64,000 bases of DNA, from positions 131,775-195,774 of the forward strand of contig NRSV01000050.1 of the NCBI GenBank assembly GCA_002286855.1. The letters run 5' to 3'. The stretch's first letter is position 1; every line of letters begins with the position of its first letter. The position numbers were made by a program, and so were the translations under genes. The notes under the pieces are model-generated. The model was not told the DNA's origin. It did not search any database and saw only the letters and a list, made by a program, of their open reading frames with translations. Positions 11,868-23,393 of this stretch are shown piece after piece. Source of the DNA: Bipolaris cookei. Taxonomy: Eukaryota > Ascomycota > Dothideomycetes > Pleosporales > Pleosporaceae.

Positions 11868-12457
11868 TTAGAAACCGTGGACCTAAATAGTTTTCAACGT
11901 CAGTTCTGTATTTGCTGGGGGAATATAGGGGTTTATTATTCTAATTTTGGAGCGAGTGACTCACCTTGATCGTTTTTGCGTCGAGACCGAGGCCTTCCTT
12001 CTTGTCGGTCAAGAAGTCTTGGACGTCCTTTCGCTGGTCGCCCTGGAGCTGGACGACCTCACCCATTTCGGCGTCACTCACAATGGTGCCATTGCAGGCA
12101 AACTTCTTCTTGATCACTTTGAGGATCTTCTTCTGGTCGAATTTCTTGGGGAGACCTTGCACGGTCGTCAGGGTTTTGCGGCCATTGCGCTCTACGGTGC
12201 GTCAGCTGGGAGTGTTCCTGCAGTGAGGTCCTTTTTTCTCGCATCACTGTGCAATGGCGGGGAGGCACGTACGTTGGATACGAATATGAATGTAGTCCTG
12301 CTGAGTCTGCTTGACCTGGCCGGTATCTTCATCCGCTTCCGCGAACGGGTCTGCAGTGTAGAGTTAGCAGCTGCATTGCGTGTTGTGCTGCAGGGTGGGG
12401 GCTGAGGGTTGCAGCTGCGCAGCTCTTACCGAAGGTCTTAAGGTTCTCGATGGACAT
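11868..12457 (-). CDS. SUI1: translation initiation factor eIF1
   Basis: eIF1 binds the 40S subunit near the P site and keeps start-codon selection accurate. Four exons on the minus strand: 12430..12457, 12273..12350, 11965..12191 and 11868..11882, with introns of 79, 81 and 82 bp; 115 aa against 108 in yeast. Exon 1 encodes MSIENLKTF, exon 2 DPFAEADEDTGQVKQTQQDY onward, and exon 3 the core with QRNGRKTLTTVQG, KKFACNGTI and the KKEGLGLDAKTIKV end. The last exon is only 15 nt (VHGF plus stop); without it the frame would end in an atypical tail. All splice sites are canonical, and a CTGAC branch motif precedes the last acceptor. Confidence 0.96.
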
Positions 12458-12991
12458 ACGACTGTCGGTGGGCGCGCGTGTGTAGGTAGGGGGTTGTGGG
12501 GTTATGGATGTGTCGAGTAGCCAGTGAGATAATTTTCTATTGAGACGCGGTGGAAAGGGAACTTTTGCGGGCTTCACCGGGGGGGGGCTAGAAGAGGGTT
12601 TGCTGCTGCAACTGAGAGTCGGGAGGGTCGAGTGAGCAGGCTGGGAAAGAGAGGTGGGGATGCGGAAGGGGAAGAGCGAGCCCCGCTATGGTCTGTGCAC
12701 GGTGTGAAGGCAGGGCAAAGCAGGACAGGGCAGGACAGGGTAGGATGAATGGATGGATGGTGCTGGTTGCCGTATTATGGAATGCAAACGAATGCATATG
12801 AGCAGGCAAGGGTGCGAGTGACACGGCAAGACACGGTAAGACACGAACCGTCGACGGTGCAAGACATTGGTCGTTGGCAGCCAGCCGACATGTATCGTCG
12901 CATACTCGCGGCCAAGATTGGATTATACAGTTTGCATGGTACAGCTGCTACCTTGGCACCGGCTACAGACAATCTATCCTCGTACTGCCAC
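12458..12991. promoter_or_regulatory. SUI1 upstream region with C/G runs
   Basis: 534 bp between the SUI1 start and the Asterix-like gene stop, both on the minus strand. It contains a G run on the plus strand near 12580 and short direct repeats of the kind GGGCAGGACA near 12711-12740, followed by a GGAT repeat near 12747-12758. The pyrimidine-rich character on the SUI1 sense strand is typical of promoters of highly expressed fungal genes. No coding feature seen. Confidence 0.5.
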
Positions 12992-13829
12992 CTACGAAGG
13001 GGGCACGGCAGCAAAGGCCTCGGTGCCTGACGCCTGGCCGGGACGAGCAGGCGGCGGGGGGAGGAACATGGACGAGTACGTCTGTGGCACAGCGTCAGTA
13101 TCAACATTATTTCGGTAATTATTAGGCGGGGGAGAGCGTCTTACGACGAGGAGCGACATGACTGCGAGGGAATTAGCATGGGAGCCGGATCTACTTGGGA
13201 TGGAGCATGCATACTAGACATGCCGACCTGGAAGTAAGCGGGCGTAGTCGACGTCTTCCTCTGCTCGGCCGTCTCAGCCAGCCAAGCCTGGATAGCAAAG
13301 ACTACGGCAACCCTGCACGGCGTCAGTCATGCAACGTCGCACACACAAGACAGCAGACGACTCACCAGCCGATCATCCTGTGCAGCGCCATTCCACGTCA
13401 GTCATCATGGCCATTGGGCGGGCTTCCCTGAACACAAACACGTTGGGGTAGTGCGTACTTGTTGCGCGTGAAGATCTGGGGGAACTATATCAGCGTGCAG
13501 CATGGCGGCGGCTAGGGCAGCGTCACTTACAGCAGCCATGGGCAGCGTGCTCGACAGCGTGCCTGCAAAGTCGCCATCACATCAGTAGGTGTACGGAGCG
13601 CGTAGACAGTAAGCGAGAGACGGCAGGGCGCTGCTCACTCGACATGTCGCCTTCATCTTTGCTCTTCTCGGGCTCGGCATAGGGCACGACTGCACAACCA
13701 TGTTAGCCACGTGACCAGACACACGGTGTTGAGCCCCTATGACGGGGGCGTTGGCTGCCAGTGCCAGGGCTGGCGGGCGGTTAGTCACGTACTGAGGTCG
13801 GCGCGGCGCATGTCTTTTTTCGAAGCCAT
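12992..13829 (-). CDS. Asterix family protein (ER PAT complex subunit, UPF0139/WDR83OS)
   Basis: A 117-aa gene split into eight exons, so no single long frame shows it. Minus-strand exons: 13793..13829, 13639..13689, 13531..13562, 13459..13475, 13366..13377, 13215..13312, 13145..13161 and 12992..13081; introns 103, 76, 55, 81, 53, 53 and 63 bp, all GT-AG. The spliced frame is open throughout (354 nt). It reads MASKKDMRRADLIVPYAEP, a Ser/Thr strip, TRNKMIGWVAVVFAIQAWL, then AYFQVGMSIMSLLVTYSSM and FLPPPP. This fits Asterix, which in animals pairs with CCDC47 to chaperone membrane-protein insertion at the ER: an N-terminal RR..YxxP, a K..WVAV hydrophobic pair and a Pro-rich end. Splice choices at 12- and 17-nt exons are less certain than the protein identity. 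Confidence 0.82.
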
Positions 13830-14320
13830 GGTCGAGATTGGGGGGCTGGCGGTGTGGGCTGTTGGCTGATTTATTTACTGTGGTGGAGACTGGTGGACGT
13901 AAGACAAGTGTGATGGGCGTCGTCGTGGTCGTGGGCTGGGAGCGAGGCCGGGATTGCCTGATAGCACTAGGCCCGTCGTCGCCCCCCATGCTTGCCTCGC
14001 TCTATCGTAGCACCGGATCATCGTCTCCGCTGCTGGACTGGCAACATCCTCTAGACTGCCCACTAGCCTCCACGCCTCACGTCGTCCATCCTTCGGCCCC
14101 GGCCACCCTCCTCATCTCCCGACCACCACATCTGTCCCTGTGTGGTGCTGGCGAGAGTCGCGAGCACATGTCCCCGTCGCCCTGTTGCTCCCATCTGCAT
14201 CTGCATCTGCATCTATACATCTTCACCTATCTCTCAGCCCACTCAGCCCTCGCAGCCCCGGCACCCTCCCTTTGCCCATCTGTATGCGCCTGATTCAACA
14301 ATGAAGTCGCCCCCTGTGCG
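13830..14320. promoter_or_regulatory. shared intergenic promoter of Asterix-like gene and MED12
   Basis: 491 bp between divergent starts. The MED12-proximal half is strongly pyrimidine-rich, with four tandem CATCTG-type hexamers at about 14193-14216, typical of a fungal 5' leader. Frames here are open only because of this composition. Confidence 0.55.
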
Positions 14321-17300
14321 ATGACTTCTCGACCTGGCCCGGGGATTCACGAATCTCTTCAGAATCGTGGTAGCGGCCTGCCTCCTCGGTCCCAGGTGCA
14401 GCGTCGGCCGACTAAGCCCATCTCAACGCTTGTCCAGCCCGACTGCATCGACCCAGCCCTGGAAGACGAGCGCCCTCCCACACACAATGCTGCAAACGAC
14501 GCTGCGCGCCCTCCCCCGCGGGGACGACCGCCGTTCTTCTATACCGCCATGCCCAACTACGCCCTCGACATGCCCATACACGCCTTCCCTTATCAGCCAA
14601 CCGCGAACCTACCCCTTCCCCCACGCCCGGGCTCAATACATCTAAGAGATGCGTCTCAGCAGCCTCGCATATGGCCCGGCGGCTCTGGAGTCAAAGATAC
14701 TCCAAAGTCAGGCGCGTCTGAAGCCGTCGCGCCTCCCGTCTATTTTCCCGGTGGTAAGGCTGCCGATGTGTTCCCGTGGACCGGTAATAGTGCCGAGGAT
14801 AACTTGTCCGAGGCGCTTGTCAAAGCAGGTGTCAGCAATAAGCCTCAGATCATGAACGAGTCCAACACTGCTCGGCCCTCGCTGATAAACAACCTCAAAA
14901 ACAAATCTGGTCTCAGTACACTATCCGCCCTGTTCGTGGCCGTCTTGGAGAAGAGGCAACAGACTGGCCGCTTACAGGCCCCCAATACTTTCAAACCCCC
15001 ACCCCGACTAACACTCAGAGATTCCACTCGTGAGCAGTGGTTGCACGATCTAGCAAATCCTACCACAGGTCTCCGTCGCCTCAGCCGCACTATACCCCAT
15101 GGGCTCACTGGCAAGGTGCTGCTGGAACAATGTCTCAACAAGAACATACCGCTTCCGCGAGCCTTGTGGCTGGCCAAGTGCGTGGGTATCAATGAGCTGC
15201 GCGCTCACAAGAGAAAGGGACAGGCTGGTACTGTGACGTGGGGAAGAGGCTGGACCAGTTCTGTTGAGCAATTCATAGACGGCGTTATTGGCGGAATAGG
15301 GCAAGGCGACTGGAAGCCACGAATCACGTATGCCCTTCAACTGGCTACCCACCTCTACAAAGAACACCTTTTAGACGACGATCATTTTCTCGACTGGATA
15401 GTCAATAGCTTAGACACGTGTGCATTGGAGCGTCTATTCATCTGGCTGTTGGTTATTTCCATTTCCCACTACTGGACGGACGTTACATGCTGCCGCCGGC
15501 GCGGCAAGCGTCTTGCTGAGTCGCTGCTCAACCAACTTGACAGGATCTATCGACTAGAGGAACAGGGCCCCTATATGGCTGTCTTGCAATATCTGGAAAA
15601 CACCGTTGTCAGACTACTTGCAACACGACCAGCATGTTTACTACTTCCGACGTCATGGATGCAATACAGTCCTCTTCTCCAGAAACTTGCAGAGAGGCGG
15701 AACCATGCACACGTCACTCAAGCTATCCGGAGACTTGAGCAGCGAAATTGCAGGTTGTTAAAGCCTCCCCAGAAACCATCATTCGCTTCACAAACGCCCG
15801 CCGGTCGAGTCTATCGCATCTTAGACTCTGTTGATTACAATAGGCCAGTCCGCATCGAAGACTTATCTTACGACTGCATGGAGATTATTGCAGATGCGCC
15901 CCGCCTGATCAGTGTTCTCCTCCGCTGGACTTCCACATACTATCGAGAAGGTGCACACAGGGTGTATCTGGCGACTCGGTTACTTAGGCGGTGGAATCAT
16001 CTCGGGGCCGATGTATATGATGGCATCATTTTGTATTTACGCGAAATGACGTGGGTTGCAACAGGCGATCCTAGCCTTCTTTTCAAGGTAGTCGCAGAAC
16101 TGGTTCGTTCCAAAACATTCGCGCTTGGACGCTACCTGCAATGGCTTATTGCTACTGGGTCCGTAGGGCATGGTGCAGATCTCTCTCTGGTAAGTTGCCC
16201 TCATCAACGTGATGGGTCTACTCTAATTCGTCATTAGCCTGCCTCCTGGCCACTGCGTCTAGTCACCGAGATACCCCTTACTGGCCTGCCCGATCAGATT
16301 CGCACCCTACGGAGCACCCTCCTTCGTGAGACAATACACTCTGCAGAGTCGGAGCAAAGAGCCCTTACCTATGCCAAACATATGATGTCTCAGACTTTAC
16401 CTAGTTTGTTTGGGTTCTACAGTTCCACGACGGACGTGAACGAAATTGAGCTAGACAAGCTTAGTCCGACCGTGAAGTTTGAGCTAGGTATCTGGTTACG
16501 TCGACAAGCCGCTCAGTATGCAGAAGTCAACGAGCAGTAAGGCCTTTTATTAAAACGTACGGTAGTTCGCTAACTGTCTATAGTGTACCTACCAAAGATG
16601 CGCCAGGAGAAGAAACTGCTGCAGTATCACTGTTAACGGCATTGGATTTCCATATTGTAAGGTCCTACCTTGAACGTTTTGGAGATCTCGCTATACTTGC
16701 GGACGTTGTTGGCATCGCAACTTCATCTTTGGATCCCAGTGTTCTTGCTTCCACTGCGGACACGATTAACTACCACGCCAAAGCTTTCCGTGCCATAGGT
16801 GCCTTCGATCCTCTATTTGCCAGAGTCACAGCGAGATATGCCGCTTTGCGAACGATCCGATTCCCCGATCGCGAGCTCCTGCTGAGCCTTGCTAGTCTAG
16901 CTCGCTCCGCCCAAACTGATGGACAGCTCCCACAGCTTCTAAGCTATGACTTGAGTCAACTTAGTCAGCGTAACTCGCTTGTTGCCTGTTCGCCTGCCTC
17001 CGATAACATGGGTGAAGTTATGCAGACAGGATCCTCCTCTGATGACGAAATTGAGCGTATCCTTTCTAGTGGTACCAGTATGGACCAGCAGATGATGGGT
17101 CGAGTACTCCGCAAGATTGTAAGCAACATAGAAGAGCATTCAGGCAAGGGTTCTGTGCCTCTGAACAGCCATCATGGCTGGTTCCATCGACTCCGCTGTT
17201 TCGATGAACCAACATTTGATATGGTTGTGAATGAATGGCTGGCCTCAAGCTTGATGGCTCAAAGAACCGACAGCTTGCGAGTAGCTCTGCCCACCCTAGC

Positions 17301-19089
17301 TGGTTCTGGCTGCATTGCTCTGACTTCTTTCCTGGATATTTTGCGAGCCTGTGTTGCAAGGTTCAAGACAAGCCCATCTGAAGGTTGCTTCCAGAGCGCG
17401 CTGAAGGGTATGCACATTATCCTGCCGTCCGATGCGCTGGCTCAGTCATGTTCACCCCAAGATGCATATCGATATCGCCTCGAGCAGCGAAAGCTATGCT
17501 TAGAAACTGAAGGGTGTTTCATGCAATGCCTGGGTGAGCTGATTGGACTTGGCTCAATAATCTCTTCACACAAGACTCAAACACAGCTTGCAAGCTTACT
17601 GCGGAGTAGGCCAGTGCTATCAATTCTGAATACTCACATCGCTACCGATCCAGGATGTCTGAGTAAGCTACGTAAAGACGTTTCGAGTGATTGCCTGAAT
17701 CAGTCGCTAGATACCCTTCTTGATCCAAACGACCATCTAGGTTTATCTCAGAAACCTCCTGAACAGCAGGTAGCTGCGGTATTTTCACTTGCTAGCGAGC
17801 TGTCGTTGCCCATCTGTCAGGCGGCCATTGAACGAATCTTCTCTTCCCGAGCGACAGCGTCTGAGGGCCCTAGTGAGGCGTTATCTGCTACCCTTCTCAA
17901 TGTCATCAGAACAGCAGTGGAGGAGGACCGACCATCCGGACTAGAGCTTCTTGCGAGTTTAGACGCTTCGCTGACAGGGCAGATACGACAGAATGCAGAG
18001 CGTGAGATTATCAACGCTTCCGCTTTCCTCACTGCATTGTCGACTACCAAGGCAGAAGATTCGGAGGTTGTTTCGCCCAAGATGATCCAGAAGTTCCTCG
18101 CCGTCATCGATCTAACTCCCAGCAAGGGCGCTGAAAATACGGAACAATCTGGTATGCTTCAAGCTTTAATTGAGAGGCTCAAAGGCATGACTCAAGCCCT
18201 TGATAGCAACAAGCTCTCAGTGTTAGATTTCTACGCTTGGTTAACGGCTCTACTCCGATTGGCAGTGTCCCACGCTTCCATAATGATTAGCAATGCTACG
18301 CATCCGTACCAGACGGCTATAATGAGTGCCATGGCAGCCCTGCTCACTCACCCCACTTTGGAACTGTATCCTACAATCACTGAACATGTTTTTGACGTTA
18401 CAGTGTTCCTCTCAGATTACATCTCTGACGATGTCCGATTCCATGTCACCCGGCTGGATGGTGCTCGACTCGCGAATGATTCACGCTGCGTCTTCATTCT
18501 TGGGGTGACAGCGCCTGTTGATGGTTGGCTCGTGCTTGCAAGACCCGTCAACGCTCCTCCAAATCAAAGCTCGTCACAGCCACCGACACCTACACCACTG
18601 CAAGGACAGCCAACACCGTACCAAAATCCGCAAGCGCAGGCCACGGGATCTTCGACACCTCAACAACGCTACTCGAGCCAGCAACAGCAACGACAGCAGC
18701 AGATGCAGGCCGCCCAGCAAGCGCAACAAACGCGCAACATGCAGCAATATTCACAGCATCCACAAAACAAAATGCTCCCCGCCCAGCTCCAGCGAACACC
18801 TTCGGGCCAGGCTACCCCATCACCACTCTCACAAATGCATCAGATGCAGCAGATGCAACAGCGCGCCATGCAACCTTCGCCTGTGTATTCACAACGCCCG
18901 ACCCCTGCAGCGGGTCAGGGCCAGGGGGTCACGCAGGCACCTGGCAAACTGCAGTTGAAGCAAGAGAAGGAAATCCGACACTATCCTTTCGTCCAGCCGA
19001 GATGGGAAATTCTAGTCGAGAGCTCAGGCAATCCCACTGGGAATGAGACTGCAATCAACTTAAGTCTCTTCGGAGCGCGTAGGGTATAA
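14321..19089 (+). CDS. MED12: Mediator of RNA polymerase II transcription subunit 12
   Basis: Med12 (Srb8) belongs to the Mediator CDK8 kinase module and activates the kinase-cyclin C pair. Exons are 14321..16189, 16238..16536 and 16584..19089; introns are 48 and 47 bp; 1557 aa. The low-complexity N-terminus starts MTSRPGPGIHESLQ. The conserved Med12 domain lies near residues 225-300 (KPPPRLTLRDSTREQWL, then KVLLEQCLNKNIPLPRALWL and the GRGWTSSVEQFID strip). A long helical region follows, and then a Pro/Gln-rich tail from about 18540 to 18960 with runs of CAG/CAA/ATG codons. The protein closes with an ordered block (IRHYPFVQPRWEILVESSGN). It is convergent with the hypothetical gene at 19839. 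Confidence 0.94.
18570..18960 (+). repeat. Gln/Pro-rich low-complexity tail within MED12
   Basis: Imperfect CAG/CAA codon runs encode short Gln stretches mixed with Met, Ala and Pro. Such tails are common in Mediator subunits and tend to vary in length between strains. Confidence 0.8.
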
Positions 19090-19838
19090 TGAATCCCCTG
19101 TCGGCAGTTTCCTTCTACGACAACCCGATCCCATCACATACTCTGAAGGGAAGGGCTTTTTCTTAAACCACCTTCGCTTCGTGTATGTTCTTTTCGTACC
19201 CTCGTTATCTCGTTTGTTCTCAGCAGATTTGTGATACTTTTTTGGAGGGATTTTGGTCCTCCAGAGCATGAAGCACGGCGTTATCCCGGGTTGACTGCTA
19301 TGATCTGCTTATGACATCGCATTACACCGGAGTTTTTTCTTTGTTGTTGTTATTGTCCTTTTTCTTTATATGGGCAAGGGAAGAGAAACACTTGCAAAGC
19401 TCATGTTTTGGCATGCAGCGTTTTTTGTTATTTTTAGGGCTTTGGTTGGAATGGGTTTCGGGTATTGGGATTATTCATGTATGTGCGTGTGAGTTATTAT
19501 TTTTTGCATTTTTTCGGGAGAGGGAAAGAGAAAGCTCTGCTGCGATAAAAGACTAACAAATGAGCTATGGGCGTTTGAAATGAAGGAATTTCGCGTGCGA
19601 AATGACGTGTGTGTAGCCTAAGTGGAACTATGTATATTGTTTTTTTTTAATTATCGTATATTTGCGTGGTGTTTGGTTATCAGATAGCTTAACAGTAAAG
19701 GCATTTGGCTAGCGTAGATTTTTCAGAAAGAGAAATGAAGACAAAATATTGTTTATTGATCCCGTGGAGACAAAAGACTAAACTTGGCCTTTTCCTAAAA
19801 GCTTCAGTATATACGCCGGGACAGTTCCCCCTTGAACC
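19090..19838. other. intergenic between convergent genes, T-rich
   Basis: 749 bp between two stop codons. Long T-rich tracts near 19330-19520 and 19640-19650 are consistent with terminators read from the MED12 side. No convincing coding frame or RNA gene. Confidence 0.55.
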
Positions 19839-21158
19839 TCATTTGTTGGAGTGAGAAGAACAAAGCTTGCACTCATTGATACCACACCATGTGTCAAACA
19901 TGGGACCCAACTCCATCTCTTTGCTCGTCCCATCTACTCGCATCTCAACCACAGTCCACACATCAAACGTCGCCTCTTCCTCCTCTCCACCGCCTCCTCC
20001 TCCTCCATCCCCCATCCCCCCACTAACACCTACATACGCCTCCCACCCCTTACATATCGCCACACACTCATCCAGCAAATTCCAGTCAGCCCTCTCATCA
20101 AGCATATCCGGATCCGCATACCCCACATGCCGCAACACGGGCGGCGCGCCATTGCCCAACGCATACGACACTGTGTGCCCCGTCAGCAGCGAAGTACACA
20201 TGTGTACGGGATGTCTTGAGGACGGGAAGACGGTGCTGTATGCATCGAAATGTTTGAGGCGGGAGGTAGCAGTTTCGGGGGCGAGAGAAGTGTACTGGGT
20301 TGATGCTAGGGCGCGAGCGCGCAGAGTGTGCGAGGTTAGGATGGCGATGGCTGGGTGAGGGAGGTAGCGGGTTGTTGATAGTAATAACGGCTTGCTATTA
20401 TCCGTATTTCCATGAACGCTGTTGGGATTTTGCTGCTTCGCGAGCGTTGGGGGGAGATGAAGAGGTGCTACGCCTGGTCCTCCGTTGTACAGGAACTGGC
20501 ACCATGGCTTTATGCCACTGATCCACGGTCCAGTGTCGTATTCACCGTTGGGACGCCATATATCGCCTCGCGGATCATAAAATATGGTTTCTTGGGTCGG
20601 GTGCGCCGCGGCGGTGGTGTTGGTGCCTTGCTTTCGGCCCCAGAGGACTACTTCGACGAGTTCAGCCGTGTCTTTGACGTTTTTTACGAATGCTCTCGCT
20701 TTTTCTGCGCATTGGACGGGGTCGTCACTCGGCGTTGTTGTGTTTGTATCTGCTGCACTGGTTCGTCGCTGTGCTGCGCCTTCCAGTACCGTGTTGTCGA
20801 TAAGCCATACTGCGCTTTCCTGCCATATGTCAAAAAGGTGGAACCACATAGCTTGCATGACCGCTCTATCGTGGGCGTAAAAATCGGCACAGTAGTCTAG
20901 GAGCAGGGCAGCACAGGTCCAGTATTTGGTTGTGAAGGTTGTTTCGCAAGGTAGACAGGGCCAAGTGGAGGTGCCACGGCGGTGCAGGCAACGAGGGTGT
21001 GTGAGGAGAGATTTTATGAGCTTGTAAGTTTGGCCAAAGAATATGGTGTCCTCTCTCTGTGGTTGGAAAGCTTTGAATGCGTGGTATGATGTTGCTATGG
21101 GGGGCGTAGTCGTGTAATCTGAGACAATGATTCTTGGAAGCGATGGCCCTCTTTCCAT
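19839..21158 (-). CDS. hypothetical protein, 439 aa, single exon
   Basis: Uninterrupted frame from 21158 to the TGA at 19839. I do not recognise a family. Residues 30-130 carry Tyr-, Cys- and Trp-rich segments such as FGQTYKLIKSLLTHPRCL, TFTTKYWTCAALLLDYCADF and MWFHLFDIWQESAVWLIDN. The middle has DPRGDIWRPNGEYDTGPW and GIKPWCQFLYNGGPG. Near the end are a Gly/Glu run (about residues 380-395) and a closing Cys-containing strip FDTWCGINECKLC. No signal peptide or membrane span is evident. Length, absence of stops and ordered-looking composition argue for a real gene, probably lineage-restricted. Introns cannot be excluded. Confidence 0.62.
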   Translation of the reverse strand: MERGPSLPRIIVSDYTTTPPIATSYHAFKAFQPQREDTIFFGQTYKLIKSLLTHPRCLHRRGTSTWPCLPCETTFTTKYWTCAALLLDYCADFYAHDRAVMQAMWFHLFDIWQESAVWLIDNTVLEGAAQRRTSAADTNTTTPSDDPVQCAEKARAFVKNVKDTAELVEVVLWGRKQGTNTTAAAHPTQETIFYDPRGDIWRPNGEYDTGPWISGIKPWCQFLYNGGPGVAPLHLPPTLAKQQNPNSVHGNTDNSKPLLLSTTRYLPHPAIAILTSHTLRARALASTQYTSLAPETATSRLKHFDAYSTVFPSSRHPVHMCTSLLTGHTVSYALGNGAPPVLRHVGYADPDMLDERADWNLLDECVAICKGWEAYVGVSGGMGDGGGGGGGEEEEATFDVWTVVEMRVDGTSKEMELGPMFDTWCGINECKLCSSHSNK

Positions 21159-21400
21159 GACGGTTATTTTAACCAGTTGTCTTAGTGTGATAAACAGTAG
21201 CTGTAGAAGTGTGGTGTTTGGAAAGCGTTCGATGTGAGGTGGTGAGTTGATGCCAAGGCTAGATGACTATGACGATTGTTACAGAAGTGAAACTGAATCA
21301 CAAACGATACCACAACTACAGTGAGTGGTGATAGTATTCTTTGTATGAATTAAACTCCGTTCCGATTGCCAAGACTTTTCGATCCCTAATACGTCGTTAC

Positions 21401-22966
21401 CTACCACTTCGACATGCGACTCAATGTGCTCATTCTCCCATGTTGCATATTGCTCAGCAGCGCTTCCTCGAGAGCAGACTGACTAATTCCAGCATCTGCT
21501 CGGCGTCAGCTAGTGTCAATCTATAGTTATATTCGGAACTCACCATCAATATCGCTGAAGCTACTTCCCATACTGGGAGTGCCTTCACTGCCTTCTTTTC
21601 TAGATCGTGGTCCACCACTCCTCGGACTACCAAGCCGACCTAACGCTGCACGATGACCTAAAGGTGGACTCATAGGACTCTTCGCTGCCGATGGAGGCCC
21701 TCCTGAGCTGGTCATTGACGACGCTGTCTCAGTAGTAAGAGACTGTATATCAATTGACTTTTGTCTCGATGGTGGATCGGTCCTGGAGCGATGGGGAAGT
21801 ACGGCCTTTTGCTCTGATTTAGTACTACCGCGAAACTGTGTATCCTGTGTAAATTTGCTACTACTTGGTTGCGTTCTTGCTGCAGACGCAAAGGGCAAAC
21901 TTGTCTCATGAGAACCAGACTCATCAAATTCCTGCGCACCATCACCCTCATCGAACGTAGCAAGATCTCGTGGGCGCTTCTGTTGGAAACGAGGAGGTCT
22001 CTTAAACAATTGACTGCGGTGAACTGGATGGTCCGTATCCGAAAGAGAGGATGAGCTTGAAGACGATGATTCCGAAATCTCGGGTGAGACGTCCTCATTG
22101 TTTCGGTAACTTGGGTGAGGCAAGTTTGAGGCTTGAGTCCTTTCCTCTGACTTGCGGCTTGTCAGATTGGGACGCTGGGTAGACCGAGTAGACAGTGTTC
22201 GGGCAGGTGTCTGAGCATGTGCTCGAGATTGAGTTATTGTAGTCGTCGAGGGTGTTCTTGAAAGAGAAGGAGCTAATTTTTGTTAGAAGACTTATCTCTT
22301 AAGATTGCCTGCAGTCCGTCATCTGAGATGCTTACCAGGGGTCGCCACTTCTGCGTTACGCAAACTTGGGCTTTCTCTCGAACGCCCAGCCAAGGCAGAT
22401 GCTGTCCTTCCAGCTACTAATGGTTAGTTAGAGGGACTATCATAGGAACAGATCGTACCCCCAGACCCGGCGCTACCGCCTCTTCGCATGGCCACACCAC
22501 CCACAGTAGTCATGGTACTGCCGACTGTAGGTGATGACGGAGCAGCATTTGTGATGCTGACCTTCTTCATCTGGTTCCGAACATGGTCAAGATGCCGTTC
22601 GTACAGCCATGCTGCTTGCTGCAGAAGAAAGGTGGGCGGAACCTGGAACTTGTCCGCTCTAAGGTGAAGTAAGCAAGGCTGTCATTTCTATTACGATGCA
22701 CATGCGTACAATTCAACCCCTATATCATGTCAGTGTATGACTCAGGATGAATAACATAGTATACTCACAATTCAAATCACTAGTCTTTGACGACTTGGAT
22801 ATAACTTTCCAGAGTTGCCGATCCTTCTCGGCATCCCATTGTGCCTAGGTAATGGTCAGATGATGCCTCCAAAAGGCAAACAGGGGTATCTTGCCTGCGG
22901 CGGATCTTCAAAGTCGCCCCGAATAAATGGAAGGCGTATTAGTGCCGTGAACTGAACCGAAGACAT
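21401..22966 (-). CDS. ATG29: autophagy-related protein 29
   Basis: Atg29 works with Atg17 and Atg31 in the scaffold that starts phagophore assembly. Seven minus-strand exons: 22895..22966, 22769..22844, 22710..22719, 22459..22658, 22336..22416, 21544..22272 and 21401..21495; introns 50, 49, 51, 42, 63 and 48 bp; 420 aa. The Atg29 N-terminal domain (residues 1 to about 85) is clear: FTALIRLPFIRGDFEDPP, QWDAEKDRQLWKVISKSSKT, DLNWVELADKFQVPPTFLLQ and QAAWLYERHLDHVRNQM. A long Ser/Pro-rich disordered region follows, ending in the conserved strip SSFSDIDDAGISQSALEEAL. Oddities: the first intron is GC-AG (CAG|GCAAGA), exon 3 is only 10 nt, and exon 5 has a TAGTAG tandem acceptor. Confidence 0.9.
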
Positions 22967-23393
22967 ATGGGGATGGTAATATATACCTACAGGGATGTAG
23001 AAGGGATGGAAGGATGGTTGAGCGAGGTGTGGTTATGGGGCTAGGCTGCCGGATATAGTTTGGTGTGATGATATCTACGTACCGTGCCCAATTGGGCTGA
23101 CGTAGTTTCTCTGTGGACGAGACAGTTCAAAAACGAAGCCAAAGCTATATTTGAATTCTTCTTAATATAAGCAGGTGCACTGAATGTGAGCTCCTAATTA
23201 AAATTTTTTGAATCAAAACAAATAGTCTTGCACGCTTCTCAAAACCAGGCGCCTTGCTTATCGAACGCCACAATACCTGCGCCACATTCGCCCCACCAAT
23301 TGCTCATACAGGGCACAAAATACTCATGCATAAAACTTCCTTACCAGTCATCCCAGCAACTCAATTCAACACCCTTGACAAAGACAGCCAAAG
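22967..23393. promoter_or_regulatory. shared intergenic promoter of ATG29 and ADE1
   Basis: 427 bp between divergent start codons. A TATA-like TTAATATAAG lies at 23161-23170, about 225 bp upstream of the ADE1 ATG. The last 150 bp before ADE1 are C/A-rich. No factor site can be assigned with confidence. Confidence 0.5.
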
